Positions 16,922-26,116 of a DNA stretch of 64,000 nucleotides are shown here, piece after piece; the stretch's first letter is position 1; each line of letters begins with the position of its first letter. Under the pieces are notes generated by a model. The model searched no databases and was not told the DNA's origin. It saw only the letters and a list, made by a program, of their open reading frames with translations. Source of the DNA: Pseudomonas paraversuta (GTDB lineage: Bacteria > Pseudomonadota > Gammaproteobacteria > Pseudomonadales > Pseudomonadaceae); NCBI RefSeq assembly GCF_904063065.1, contig NZ_CAJFCL010000003.1:124001-188000 (forward strand). Direction: 5' to 3'. Position numbers and translations under genes: made by a program.

Positions 16922-18379
16922 ATGAATCCCTACCTCTGCGCGCTACGCCCCCTGGTTGCCCTGTGCAGCCTGTTTGCTTCGCTGTCCGTGTGGGCGGTCG
17001 AAGATACTGCCGCGCTGATCAAGCAAGGCGAATACGTGGCCCGGGCTGCCGACTGCGGGGCCTGTCACCGTACGGTGGAAAAAGACGGCCCGGCGCTGGC
17101 CGGTGGTTATGCCATCGACTCGCCCATGGGCAAGATCATTGCCAGCAACATCACACCGTCCAAGACCCACGGCATTGGTGATTACACCGAGCAGCAACTG
17201 GCCGATTCCTTGCGCAAAGGGGTCAACGCCAAGGGCCAGCAGTTGTATCCGGCCATGCCCTATACCTCCTATCAGGGCATGAGCGATGAAGACATTCACG
17301 CGCTGTATGTGTACCTGCAACAGGGGGTTAAACCGGTAGACGCAGCCGTGGCGCCGACCCGACTGGCATTCCCGTTCAATATCCGGCCGTTGATGTTTGG
17401 CTGGAACCTGCTGTTTCTCGACAACCAGGGTTTTGTTGCCAAAAAACCGGACGATGCACAGCTGACCCGAGGGCAATACCTGGTCGATAGCCTGGCCCAC
17501 TGCGGTGCCTGCCATACACCGCGTAATGCTCTGATGGCAGAAGACTCCGAGCGCTATTTGTCGGGCGCTGCACTGGGCGGCTGGATCGCGCCTAACATCA
17601 CCCCGGACAAAGCCACCGGCCTGGGCGGCTGGAGCAATGACGAGGTGGTGGCGTTCCTGAAAAACGGCCACGTCACCAACAAGGCACAAGCGGCGGGCGG
17701 CATGGCTGAAGCGGTGGAAAACAGCCTGCGGTTTTTGACCGATGATGACCTGTACGCCATGGCCGGCTACCTGAAAACCGTCCCGGCGATTGCCACCGGC
17801 AACCATGTCGCCAGCACCCCGCGGGTGGTGACGCCGATCGACATGACTACCCTCGAAACCGGTCAGCTCGATCAGGCAACCCTGGCCTATGCCAGCGAAA
17901 CCGATGGCGCCCGGCTCTACAACTCGGCGTGCGCCAGTTGCCACGGGCGTGACGGGCAGGGCACCGGCGACGGGTTCTATCCTTCCTTGAGCCAGAACAG
18001 CGCCTTGACCGGGTTGCATCCGAATAATCTGGTGATGGCGATAATTGAAGGGGTGGAGCGTAAAGGGGCCGACCTGCAAGTCAGCATGCCGGCATTGGGT
18101 GGTGACCTGAATGATCAGCAAGTGGCGGCGATTGCCAACTACAGCCTGCAACGTTTCGGCAACCCGTTGCTCAGTGTTGATCAACAGACCGTGGCCAGCC
18201 TGCGTCGTGGAGGTGATGCGCCGTTGTTGGTGGTGGCAATGCCTTACGTGATCTGGGGTGGCGGCGGGTTGTTGCTGTGCCTGATTGCCTGGGGCCTGGT
18301 GGTACGCAGCCAGCGCAAGCGGGAGCGCGAGATTCTGGCCAAAAGAATGGCGCTTAACCGGCGCTTTCATTCACGCTAA
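16922..18379 (+). CDS. Tri-heme cytochrome c subunit of the membrane dehydrogenase
   Basis: A 485-residue exported cytochrome that takes electrons from the GMC subunit and passes them to quinone. There are three heme c sites: C45-G-A-C48-H49, C194-G-A-C197-H198 and C337-A-S-C340-H341. The signal peptide covers about residues 1-25, and a C-terminal membrane helix covers about 435-460, followed by a basic tail (RSQRKRERE). This layout is the standard partner of gluconate/sorbitol-type FAD dehydrogenases. It ends the operon; the REP array begins right after its stop. Confidence 0.93.
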   Translation: MNPYLCALRPLVALCSLFASLSVWAVEDTAALIKQGEYVARAADCGACHRTVEKDGPALAGGYAIDSPMGKIIASNITPSKTHGIGDYTEQQLADSLRKGVNAKGQQLYPAMPYTSYQGMSDEDIHALYVYLQQGVKPVDAAVAPTRLAFPFNIRPLMFGWNLLFLDNQGFVAKKPDDAQLTRGQYLVDSLAHCGACHTPRNALMAEDSERYLSGAALGGWIAPNITPDKATGLGGWSNDEVVAFLKNGHVTNKAQAAGGMAEAVENSLRFLTDDDLYAMAGYLKTVPAIATGNHVASTPRVVTPIDMTTLETGQLDQATLAYASETDGARLYNSACASCHGRDGQGTGDGFYPSLSQNSALTGLHPNNLVMAIIEGVERKGADLQVSMPALGGDLNDQQVAAIANYSLQRFGNPLLSVDQQTVASLRRGGDAPLLVVAMPYVIWGGGGLLLCLIAWGLVVRSQRKREREILAKRMALNRRFHSR

Positions 18380-19113
18380 TACCGCAACGACGTGATCCTG
18401 TAGGAGCGAGCTTGTCTCGCGAGCATTTGGTTGATTGGCTGAAAAGCTCGCGAGGCAAGCTCGCTCCTACAGGTATCGGGTTGTTTTCAGCGCGATAAAT
18501 TGACCTTGGCCAGGTCGATCCGTCCATCGCGGTCATACCGTCACGTTGTAATTCTGTAGGAGCGAGCTTGTCTCGCGAGCTTTTGGTTGTGTGGTTGAAA
18601 AGCTCGCGAGGCAAGCTCGCTCCTACAGGTGTCGGGGTTGTTTTCAGCGCAATGAGTTGACCTTGGCCAGGTCGATCCGTCCATCGCGGTTATACCGCCA
18701 CGTTGTAATTCTGTAGGAGCGAGCTTGTCTCGCGAGCTTTTGGTTGTGTGGTTGAAAAGCTCGCGAGCAAGCTCGCTCCTACAGGTATCGGGGTTGTTTT
18801 TAGGGGAATAATTTGACCTTGGCCAGGTCGATCCGTCCATCGCGGTTATACCGCCACGTTGTAATCCTGTAGGAGCGAGCTTGTCTCGCGAGCATTTGGT
18901 TGATTGGCTGAAAAGCTCGCGAGGCAAGCTCGCTCCTACAGGTGTCGGGGTTGTTTTTAGGGGAATAATTTGACCTTGGCCAGGTCGATCCGTCCATCGC
19001 GGTTATACCGCCACGTTGTAATTCTGTAGGAGCGAGCTTGTCTCGCGAGCTTTTGGGTGTTTGGTTGAAAAGCTCGCGAGCAAGCTCGCTCCTACGGGTA
19101 TCGGGGGTTGTTT
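18380..19113. repeat. Tandem array of five REP pairs with spacers copied from the end of poxB
   Basis: Five REP hairpins (TAGGAGCGAGCTTGTCTCGC... paired with ...GCAAGCTCGCTCCTA) start at 18401, 18557, 18714, 18870 and 19027, a period of 156-157 bp. The spacer after each of the first four contains TTGACCTTGGCCAGGTCGAT and CGTCCAT. These are the reverse complement of the last codons of the adjacent poxB gene (the real copy at about 19110-19170) with a 12-bp internal deletion. The unit is therefore a REP pair plus a gene tail, amplified in tandem. Open frames inside the array are products of the repeat and are not called as genes. Confidence 0.92.
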
Positions 19114-20835
19114 TCAGCGGAATAAATTGACCTTGGCCAGGTCGATCAGCTCCCGGGCACGACCGTCCATTACGGTCTTGAGCATGAACAGGCTAAACCC
19201 CTTGGCTTGTTCGAAGGTTTTGCTCGGTGGCATCACCAGCTCCTGACGGGCACTGACCACGTCGACCAGTACCGGGCCGTCATGGCTCAGGGCTTCACGC
19301 AGGGCCGCTTCCAGCTCGTCTGGATGCTCGACACGAATCCCCTTGACCCCCATCGCTTCGGCCATGGCGGCGAAGTTCGGGTTGTTCAGTTCGCAGCCCA
19401 CATCCGGGAAACCCGCCGCTTTCATTTCCATTTCTACAAAGCCCAGGGTGCCGTTGTTCAGCACTATGACTTTTACCGGCAAGCCGACCTGATTCAGGGT
19501 CAGAAAATCTCCCATCATCATGGTGAAACCGCCATCGCCAGACATGGAAATTACCTGGCGGTCGGGGAAGGTCGCTTGTGCGCCGATGGCCTGCAACATC
19601 GCATTGGCCATGGAACCGTGGTTGAACGAGCCGATCAGACGACGCTTGCCGTTCATTTTCAGGTAGCGCGCAGCCCATGCAGTGGGCGTGCCCACATCGC
19701 AGGTGAAGATCGCATCTTCATCCGCCAGCTCGTTGACCAGACGATTGAGGTACTGGGGATGGATGATCGAGCTGCCAGGGCCGCTTTCAGCCAGGGCGTC
19801 GAGGTCTTCGCGGGCTTTTTTGTAGTCCTTGAGGGCGGTATCCAGATGCTCGCGCTCAGGGTTTTGCAGCACTTTTGGCAGCACCGCCTGCAAGGTCAGC
19901 TGAACATCGCCGATCAGACCCAGCTCCAGCGGGCAGCGATTGCCCAGGGCTTCGGAGCGCAGGTCGATTTGCGCGATATAGCCATGCTCCGGGTAAAACT
20001 GGCGGTACGGAAAATTGGTGCCCAGCATCAGCAAGGTGTCACAGTTGGCCATCGCCTTGTAACCCGATGCAAAACCGATCAACCCGGTCATGCCGACGTC
20101 ATAGGGGTTGTCGTATTCGACATGCTCCTTGCCGCGCAGCGCATGCACGATCGGTGCATTCAGGCGTTCGGCCAGGGCCAGGATTTCGCTGTGGGCACCG
20201 GCGCAGCCTGCGCCGCAGAGCAAGGTGACTTTTTTGCCGGCATTGAGAAATGAGGCCAGTCGGTCGATGTCGGTATCGTGCGGACGAATCATCGGCAGGC
20301 TCGGCTTGAGCCAGTTGGGCACTTTGGCGTCGCAGGCCTGCAGCGCCACGTCCCCCGGAATCACCACTACCGCCACCCCGCGCTTGGCGATGGCCATGCG
20401 CATGGCGCGCTCCAGCACTTGCGGCAGCTGCTCGGCCCGCGACACCAGCTCGACGTAATGGCTGCATTCCTGGAACAGGCTTTCCGGATGGGTGGCCTGG
20501 AAGTAATCAATGCCGATTTCGCTGCCGGGAATATGCGCGGCCAGCGCCAGCACCGGTACACCGCTGCGATGGGCGTCGAACAGGCCATTGATCAAATGCA
20601 GATTGCCCGGGCCGCAACTGCCGGCGCAGACTGCCAGTTCGCCAGTCAAATGCGCCTGGGCCCCGGCGGCAAAGGTTGCGGACTCTTCGTTGCGCATGTG
20701 AACCCACTGGATTTGTTCCTGGCGCCGCAGCGAATCGGTGAACGCATTCAAGGAGTCTCCCACTACTCCGAATACACGTTTGACACCTGCCTGCTGCAGG
20801 GTTTCAGTGATGAAGTCGGCAACCGTTCTGGTCAT
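19114..20835 (-). CDS. poxB: Ubiquinone-dependent pyruvate dehydrogenase (pyruvate:quinone oxidoreductase)
   Basis: Converts pyruvate to acetate and CO2 with thiamine diphosphate and FAD, giving electrons to ubiquinone at the inner membrane. Length is 573 residues, against 572 for E. coli PoxB. Long near-identical blocks are visible: [49 protein letters not shown] and the thiamine site [13 protein letters not shown]. The C-terminal tail ([13 protein letters not shown]..., ending DLAKVNLFR) corresponds to the lipid-binding peptide of E. coli PoxB. The start at 20835 follows AAGGA. The DNA for the last dozen codons is what is repeated in the downstream REP array. An inverted repeat 80 bp upstream may be its operator. 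Confidence 0.96.
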   Translation of the reverse strand: MTRTVADFITETLQQAGVKRVFGVVGDSLNAFTDSLRRQEQIQWVHMRNEESATFAAGAQAHLTGELAVCAGSCGPGNLHLINGLFDAHRSGVPVLALAAHIPGSEIGIDYFQATHPESLFQECSHYVELVSRAEQLPQVLERAMRMAIAKRGVAVVVIPGDVALQACDAKVPNWLKPSLPMIRPHDTDIDRLASFLNAGKKVTLLCGAGCAGAHSEILALAERLNAPIVHALRGKEHVEYDNPYDVGMTGLIGFASGYKAMANCDTLLMLGTNFPYRQFYPEHGYIAQIDLRSEALGNRCPLELGLIGDVQLTLQAVLPKVLQNPEREHLDTALKDYKKAREDLDALAESGPGSSIIHPQYLNRLVNELADEDAIFTCDVGTPTAWAARYLKMNGKRRLIGSFNHGSMANAMLQAIGAQATFPDRQVISMSGDGGFTMMMGDFLTLNQVGLPVKVIVLNNGTLGFVEMEMKAAGFPDVGCELNNPNFAAMAEAMGVKGIRVEHPDELEAALREALSHDGPVLVDVVSARQELVMPPSKTFEQAKGFSLFMLKTVMDGRARELIDLAKVNLFR

Positions 20836-20913
20836 GGGAGGTTCCTTGAAGTAAGAATGCGGAGGAAAACAGAGTAGACGCAGCATCCGACCCTGCAGGT
20901 TTTTAAAACGTTC

Positions 20914-20931
20914 GATGAACAAGTGTTCATC
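20914..20931. promoter_or_regulatory. Perfect inverted repeat in the poxB-ltrA divergent promoter region
   Basis: GATGAACA-AG-TGTTCATC is an 18-bp perfect dyad between two divergent genes, 79 bp from the poxB start and about 100 bp from the ltrA start. The size and shape suit a dimeric repressor such as a TetR-family protein. No such regulator gene is adjacent. Confidence 0.4.
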
Positions 20932-21029
20932 TGCATAACGCGCGCTGCTGTTGTGGCTGCAGGCTTGCCTGCGATCCGGGCAGCGGGGTTGATCAGTTGC
21001 CACAGCCATTGCTTCCCGGAGGATCAAAT

Positions 21030-22217
21030 ATGACCCGCACTCTTTCTGTGCTGCGCGGCCGAGGCAGTCATGACAGTGGCAAGGTCGGCATGGTCGAGCT
21101 GTTTTTCGACCTGGTGTTTGTGTTTGCCGTGACCCAGCTGTCCCATTCACTGCTGGCCAATTTAACGGCCCTGGGTGCGGTGCATGTGGGCTTGCTGCTG
21201 GTTGCCGTGTGGTGGGTGTGGATCTTTACTTCGTGGGTGACCAACTGGCTCGACCCCGAGCGCATCCCGATCCGTATTGGCTTGTTTGTGCTGATGGTGG
21301 CCGGGTTACTGCTGTCGGTGTCTATCCCCCACGCCTTCACGGATCGCGGACTGCTGTTCGCCGGGGCCTTCGTATTTATGCAGGTGGCACGCTCGGCGTT
21401 TGCCATGTGGGTGGTGCGCGCCGAGTCGCCCGGGCTGGCGCGAAACTTTCAGCGCATTTTGATCTGGATGCTGTTGTCAGGGGTGTTCTGGATCAGCGGT
21501 GGTTTGCTCGAAGGCAATCAGCGACTGGCCTGCTGGGCCGTGGCGCTGGCCATCGAGCTGGTGTCGCCGTCGTTGTTCTTCTGGGTGCCGGGGCTGGGGG
21601 CTTCGACCCTGGACGACTGGAACGTTGAAGCTAATCACATGGCTGAGCGCTGCGGGCTGTTCGTGATCATTGCCCTTGGCGAGTCCTTGCTGGTGACGGG
21701 GGCCACTTTTGCCCGGTTGAGCTGGAGCCTTGCTGGCTTTGCGGCCTTTGTGGTGGCGGTGCTGGGCAGCATCGCCATGTGGTGGATCTATTTTGACAGC
21801 GGCGCCGAACGGGCCCATGAACGCATTGCCCACGCCCGTGACCCGGGGCGTCATGCGCGTCTGGCCTACACCTACATTCATGTGCTGATGATTGCCGGGG
21901 TGATCGTCAGCGCGGTGGCCGACGAGTTGGTGTTGATGCACCCCGGGCACGCAACGACTGGGGCGGTGATCACCATGATTGCTGGGCCATTCCTGTTTTT
22001 GCTGGGGTGTGCATTGTTCAAATGGGTGATGTCGGACCGCCCGCTGCCGCCGTTTTCCCATATGGGGGGTATGTTGCTGCTGTTGATTCTGCTGCCGGCT
22101 GCCCTGGAACAGGTATTTTCAGGACTGATCCTGGGGGCGCTGACCACCCTGATCCTGCTCATCGTCGCGGGGTGGGAGGCGGTGTCCTTGGGGCGCGGTC
22201 CGATGCCCAATGTTTAG
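21030..22217 (+). CDS. LtrA-family (low temperature requirement) membrane protein
   Basis: A 395-residue polytopic membrane protein of the LtrA family, with about ten predicted membrane helices and the family's N-terminal signature [18 protein letters not shown]. It also has [19 protein letters not shown], another conserved block. The family is named from Listeria, where mutants fail to grow in the cold; the biochemical role is not known. The start at 21030 follows GGAGGAT. It is divergent from poxB and stands alone. The name does not prove a cold role here. Confidence 0.85.
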   Translation: MTRTLSVLRGRGSHDSGKVGMVELFFDLVFVFAVTQLSHSLLANLTALGAVHVGLLLVAVWWVWIFTSWVTNWLDPERIPIRIGLFVLMVAGLLLSVSIPHAFTDRGLLFAGAFVFMQVARSAFAMWVVRAESPGLARNFQRILIWMLLSGVFWISGGLLEGNQRLACWAVALAIELVSPSLFFWVPGLGASTLDDWNVEANHMAERCGLFVIIALGESLLVTGATFARLSWSLAGFAAFVVAVLGSIAMWWIYFDSGAERAHERIAHARDPGRHARLAYTYIHVLMIAGVIVSAVADELVLMHPGHATTGAVITMIAGPFLFLLGCALFKWVMSDRPLPPFSHMGGMLLLLILLPAALEQVFSGLILGALTTLILLIVAGWEAVSLGRGPMPNV

Positions 22218-22565
22218 TCGCAGTGCAACCAAAGGTATAAATGTCTGTATTTGACCTGCCCGGGCTGGCGTGTGAGGCTGGGTGTTCTTTGTAGGCAATG
22301 GTTTTGGCGATGAGGCTTGGCCCGATCAGGATTGGCGACCACTGGCTGTCGGACGTTTTAACGTCAAGCGCTGTGCCTTGCCCTGATTTTTTTGCCTGTG
22401 CATCGGCCTCTGCCTGCGGCCTCCCTTCAAAACTGGCCTTTTGGGCCTTGTTCCACTGCCGGCATGCCCGCCCGCCGGATGCTCGTATCTAACGTTGAGT
22501 CTGTGGGTTTACGCCCGAAATGGCGTGCCTGTGCGCCTGTCTTATACGAATTTACGAGAATTGCC
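22218..22565. other. Intergenic region upstream of the glutamine-synthetase-like gene
   Basis: 348 bp with no gene that I can support and no clear repeat or hairpin. A short open frame at 22298-22492 lacks a ribosome site. The right end should hold the promoter of the next gene, but no consensus boxes stand out. Confidence 0.4.
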
Positions 22566-23945
22566 ATGAGTGCCACCCCTGCGTTTGCCCCGCTGCAAGA
22601 AGCCCTGGATTTTCTGGAACTGAACCCGGATGTCGAGATGTTCGAGTTGTTCATCCTCGACAATAACGGCGTGCCCCGGGGCAAGTTGTTGCACCGCGAT
22701 GAGTTGCTGGAGGTCTACAAAAACGGCCGCCCGCTGCCGAGCACGATTCTGGGCCTGAGCATCAATGGCGATGACGTTGAAAATACCGGTCTGGTGTGGG
22801 ATGTGGGCGATATCGACTGCCGTGCCTTCCCGATCAGTGGCAGCCTGCAGCGCATGCCGTGGCGCCTGATTCCCATGGCGGCGGTGCAAGTGAGCATGCA
22901 CCCGCAATCGGGGATGCCGGCGACGGTGGCTGACCCCCGGCACTTGTTGTCCAAAGTGATCGATGGCTTGAAAGCCGATGGCTACTACCCGGTGATGGCG
23001 GCGGAGCTGGAGTTTTATTTGCTCGATCAGCAACGGGACAGCAACGGTCGCCCGCAACCGGCACGGGATGCCGACGGTCAGCGTCCGCGTGCAACCCAGG
23101 TCTACGGGCTGCGGGAACTGGAACAGATCGAGCCGTTTCTGGCTGACCTGTATAGCGCCTGCAAGCTGCAGGGGATTCCGGCGCGCACAGCGATTTCCGA
23201 ATACGCACCGGGGCAGGTTGAAATCACCCTGGAGCATCGCAACGACGCGTTGCAGGCGATGGATGAGGCCGTGCGCTACAAGCGCTTGGTCAAAGGTGTG
23301 GCGCACAAACACGGGATGGTCGCCTGTTTTATGGCCAAGCCGTTTGATGACCTGGCCGGTACCGGCATGCATATGCACGTAAGCCTGGCCGATCAGGAGG
23401 GCAACAACCTGTTCGCCAGTGAAGCGCCGGACGGCACGCCGCTGCTCAGGCACGCCGTGGGCGGGATGCTCGACACCTTGCTCGATTCGTTGTTGATGTT
23501 TTGCCCGAACGCCAATTCCTATCGTCGGTTTCAGAGCAACAGCTATGCCCCCCTGGCCGCGACCTGGGGCGTGGATAACCGCACCGTCAGCTTGCGCGTG
23601 CCGGGCGGGCCCGCGTATTCGCGCCATATCGAACACCGTATCTGTGGTGCTGATGCCAACCCCTATCTGGCTGCCGCCGCGATTCTGGCCGGTATTCATC
23701 GCGGGATTCGTGAACAGCGCGATCCGGGGGCTCCGGTTGAGGGCAACGGTTATGCCCAGGCCACTGAGATGCTGCCGACCGACTGGCTGACCACATTGCG
23801 TGCGCTTGAAGGCTCATCCTGGGCCAAAGAGGCGTTCGGGCCGGAGTTTTTGAAGGTCTATCTGGCAGTCAAAAACGCCGAGTACCGCCAGTTCATGGGC
23901 GAAGTCGGCGAGCAGGACTGGCGCTGGTATCTGCAGCAGGCGTGA
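22566..23945 (+). CDS. Glutamine synthetase family protein, gamma-glutamylpolyamine synthetase type
   Basis: A 459-residue ATP-dependent amide ligase of the glutamine synthetase fold. Visible catalytic blocks include AAELEFYLLD, EYAPGQVEITLEH, GTGMHMHVSL and NNRTVSLRVPGGPAYSRHIEHR. Length and residue pattern are closer to the PuuA/Spu enzymes that glutamylate putrescine or related polyamines than to GlnA, which is longer in its C-terminal part and sits beside ntrB/ntrC. No other polyamine gene is adjacent, so the substrate is inferred from sequence type only. The ATG at 22566 is taken as the start because the family's N-terminus (EALDFLELNPDVEMFELF) begins close after it. Confidence 0.82.
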   Translation: MSATPAFAPLQEALDFLELNPDVEMFELFILDNNGVPRGKLLHRDELLEVYKNGRPLPSTILGLSINGDDVENTGLVWDVGDIDCRAFPISGSLQRMPWRLIPMAAVQVSMHPQSGMPATVADPRHLLSKVIDGLKADGYYPVMAAELEFYLLDQQRDSNGRPQPARDADGQRPRATQVYGLRELEQIEPFLADLYSACKLQGIPARTAISEYAPGQVEITLEHRNDALQAMDEAVRYKRLVKGVAHKHGMVACFMAKPFDDLAGTGMHMHVSLADQEGNNLFASEAPDGTPLLRHAVGGMLDTLLDSLLMFCPNANSYRRFQSNSYAPLAATWGVDNRTVSLRVPGGPAYSRHIEHRICGADANPYLAAAAILAGIHRGIREQRDPGAPVEGNGYAQATEMLPTDWLTTLRALEGSSWAKEAFGPEFLKVYLAVKNAEYRQFMGEVGEQDWRWYLQQA

Positions 23946-23953
23946 TTCGGTGT

Positions 23954-23981
23954 TGCGGGATCGAGCAAGCTCGCTCCCGCA
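23954..23981. repeat. Single REP-like palindrome
   Basis: TGCGGGA-t-CGAGC and GCTCG-c-TCCCGCA form a 12-bp stem with one mismatch just after the preceding stop. It shares the CGAGCAAGCTCGCTCC core of the local REP family and may stabilise the end of the upstream mRNA. Confidence 0.6.
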
Positions 23982-24088
23982 GAATTGATCAATTATCTAT
24001 CCGGGTTTTATGGTTTTCTGACAATTTTTTCACTGGTGCCCCGCTAGTCTCTGTGTCGAACATAACCAAACACTAGAGTTCGCGGGCC

Positions 24089-24736
24089 ATGTCATCGCAG
24101 CTACCTTCCACCGTTGAGCTTGAATTCGCCGAACGCTACGACCGCGAGCATGCGCAAGTGTGCCGCGAAGTGCGGCCGCAGGGCATTGTCCGGCGGCTGG
24201 CGTTATGGCGTGAAAAACGGCTGGTTCGCCGGGCGCTCAAGGTGGCGGGCGAGCCGGGGCTGGTGCTGGATCTGGCGTGCGGTGCCGGGCGTTTCTGGCC
24301 CGTGCTGGCAGAGCACGGTAACCGGGTAATCCTCGCCGCCGATTCTTCCCAGGGCATGCTCGATCATGCCCAGACCCACCATCCGCTCAGCTTGCTGGCG
24401 CGCATCAAACTGTTCAAGAGCTCGGTGTTTTCCATCGACATGTCCGAAAACGCGGTGGACAGCATCTTCTGCATGCAGCTGTTTCACCATGTTCGCGACA
24501 GCGAACATCGCCTGGCCATCCTGCGCGAACTGCATCGCGTGAGCCGCGACAGCCTGATCCTGTCGGTATGTGTGGGGCGCTCTGTGGATCAGTGCAGGGA
24601 CTCGCAACGGATTGTCGTGCGCAAGGAAGAAATTGAATCCCAGTTTGCCCTGGCAGGTTTCAGCATCCTCAAGCATTACGATGTGCTGCCCGGTTATGCA
24701 CTGGGCAGCATCTACATCGTGCGCAAAGAGGCTTAG
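24089..24736 (+). CDS. Class I SAM-dependent methyltransferase
   Basis: A 215-residue protein with the Rossmann-type SAM site LVLDLACGAGRFWPVL (motif I), DSSQGMLDHA (motif II acidic residue) and DSIFCMQLFHHV (motif IV). The substrate is unknown; this fold modifies small molecules, lipids or proteins. The N-terminal 45 residues are basic and helical (RRLALWREKRLVRRALKV). It stands alone on the plus strand. Its stop overlaps the stop of the convergent ampC gene by 4 nt. Confidence 0.85.
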   Translation: MSSQLPSTVELEFAERYDREHAQVCREVRPQGIVRRLALWREKRLVRRALKVAGEPGLVLDLACGAGRFWPVLAEHGNRVILAADSSQGMLDHAQTHHPLSLLARIKLFKSSVFSIDMSENAVDSIFCMQLFHHVRDSEHRLAILRELHRVSRDSLILSVCVGRSVDQCRDSQRIVVRKEEIESQFALAGFSILKHYDVLPGYALGSIYIVRKEA

Positions 24737-25893
24737 TCGAGGGCGTTGAGGATTTTATACGCCAGTTCGATGCGGGCACTGTTGGGGTAGTTCTTGTTGG
24801 CCAGTATGACCACCGCCTGTTTTTTCACGGGTATCAGCGCCACATAGCCGCCAAAGCCACCGGTGGAGCCTGTCTTGTTGATCCACACCGCCTCCTGTGG
24901 TGCCAATGGCGGGTGCAGGGCGATGGCGTCATTGTTCTCGTAGGCCATTTTGTCCGAATTGCCGAGCAGCAGATTCTTCAGCGTGACCGGGTAGGCGTAT
25001 TGCTCCCAGATCAAATCCTGGGTCATGGGCCCGATCCGGAAGTAGCCGGTGTGAGTGTCGCCAATGGCCTGCTGGATTTTTGTCGACGGCTTGCCCGGCA
25101 AGGCATTCAATTGTGCAAAGTGAATCAGGTCACGGCTACTGGTTTTGACTCCGTAGGCTTCGTTGCCCAGCATGCCGGAATTGAGCCTGACCGGTTGATC
25201 CTGCTTGTCATAGCCTTGGGCATAGAGGGCCATCTTGCTCTTCGGCACATCGATATAGGTGCTGTGCAGGCCCAGTGCGGGGAACAAGGTGTTTTCCATG
25301 GCTTGGACAAAAGGCTGGTTCATGCTCCTGGCGGTAATCAGGCCCAGCATGCCGATGCTCGGGTTGGCGTAGCTTCTTTGGGTACCCGCGGGGTAGACCG
25401 GTTTCCAGGCCTTCAAGTAGTCCATTAACTGTTGTTCATTCTGTACGGCGTCTGGCACCTGCAACGGGAAACCGCCAGCGGTGTGGGTGGCCAGATGGGT
25501 CAGTTGCACCTTGCCAAAAGCCGTGCCTTGAAGTTCGGGAACGTATCGGGAAACCGGGGCGTCGAGTGACAGCTGACCATTGATCTGAGCATAGGTGGCC
25601 AGGGTGGCGGTCAGGGTTTTACTGATCGAACCGACCTCAAACAGGGTGTCGGAACTGATGCGCACCCGGGTGTCCCTGGAGGCTACGCCGAAGTTGTAGA
25701 AGTGCTGCTTGCCATTGACGCTGACGGCGATGCTCAGACCCGGAACACCATAGGTCTGCATCAACTGTGTGGCACCTTCGGTCACGGCGGCATCGAGTCC
25801 GGGAACAAGGTCTTGCGCCAGTGCTGCAGTGCTGAAGGCGCAAAGGCCCACCAGCACCAAAGTAAGACCGGACAGCTTGCGTGGGACAGGCAT
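24733..25893 (-). CDS. ampC: Class C (AmpC) beta-lactamase
   Basis: A 386-residue periplasmic serine beta-lactamase. The signal peptide runs to about residue 26 (STAALA). All three class C motifs are present: S89-I-S-K92 with the nucleophilic serine, Y175-A-N177, and K340-T-G342. Length is normal for chromosomal AmpC. In many Gram-negatives the regulator ampR is divergent and adjacent; here the divergent neighbour is rnd, so ampR must be elsewhere or missing and inducibility cannot be assumed. Confidence 0.95.
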   Translation of the reverse strand: MPVPRKLSGLTLVLVGLCAFSTAALAQDLVPGLDAAVTEGATQLMQTYGVPGLSIAVSVNGKQHFYNFGVASRDTRVRISSDTLFEVGSISKTLTATLATYAQINGQLSLDAPVSRYVPELQGTAFGKVQLTHLATHTAGGFPLQVPDAVQNEQQLMDYLKAWKPVYPAGTQRSYANPSIGMLGLITARSMNQPFVQAMENTLFPALGLHSTYIDVPKSKMALYAQGYDKQDQPVRLNSGMLGNEAYGVKTSSRDLIHFAQLNALPGKPSTKIQQAIGDTHTGYFRIGPMTQDLIWEQYAYPVTLKNLLLGNSDKMAYENNDAIALHPPLAPQEAVWINKTGSTGGFGGYVALIPVKKQAVVILANKNYPNSARIELAYKILNALD

Positions 25894-26116
25894 GGGGTTA
25901 ATCCTCGACTCTTGTTTGCGTGGACACTGACGGGTGTTCTTGCGGTTTCAAAGCACCGTACCCTGCAGGTTTGGGAAATCACCCGGCTCAGGAATAAAAA
26001 TTGTGACGGTAGTTGCCTGAAATTGTGTAGGTTTTTCGTCGCTTAGAGTGTCAGTCAATGCCCGGAACTCCCTGGCGGCGATATATACTGCGCGCCATTC
26101 TTCAAGGGAGAGCCGT

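Noticed and set aside
18354..18997. Open frames inside the REP array (for example 18541-18927)
   Set aside because: They encode the same repetitive string in each unit, lack ribosome sites, and follow from the repeat composition.
18401..19113. Regularly spaced repeats that could be taken for a CRISPR array
   Set aside because: Each repeat is a palindromic REP pair and the spacers are nearly identical to each other and to the end of poxB; CRISPR spacers are unique and repeats are short. No cas genes are present.
22298..22492. 64-codon open frame upstream of the glutamine-synthetase-like gene
   Set aside because: No ribosome site and Cys/Ala/Pro-rich translation typical of chance frames.
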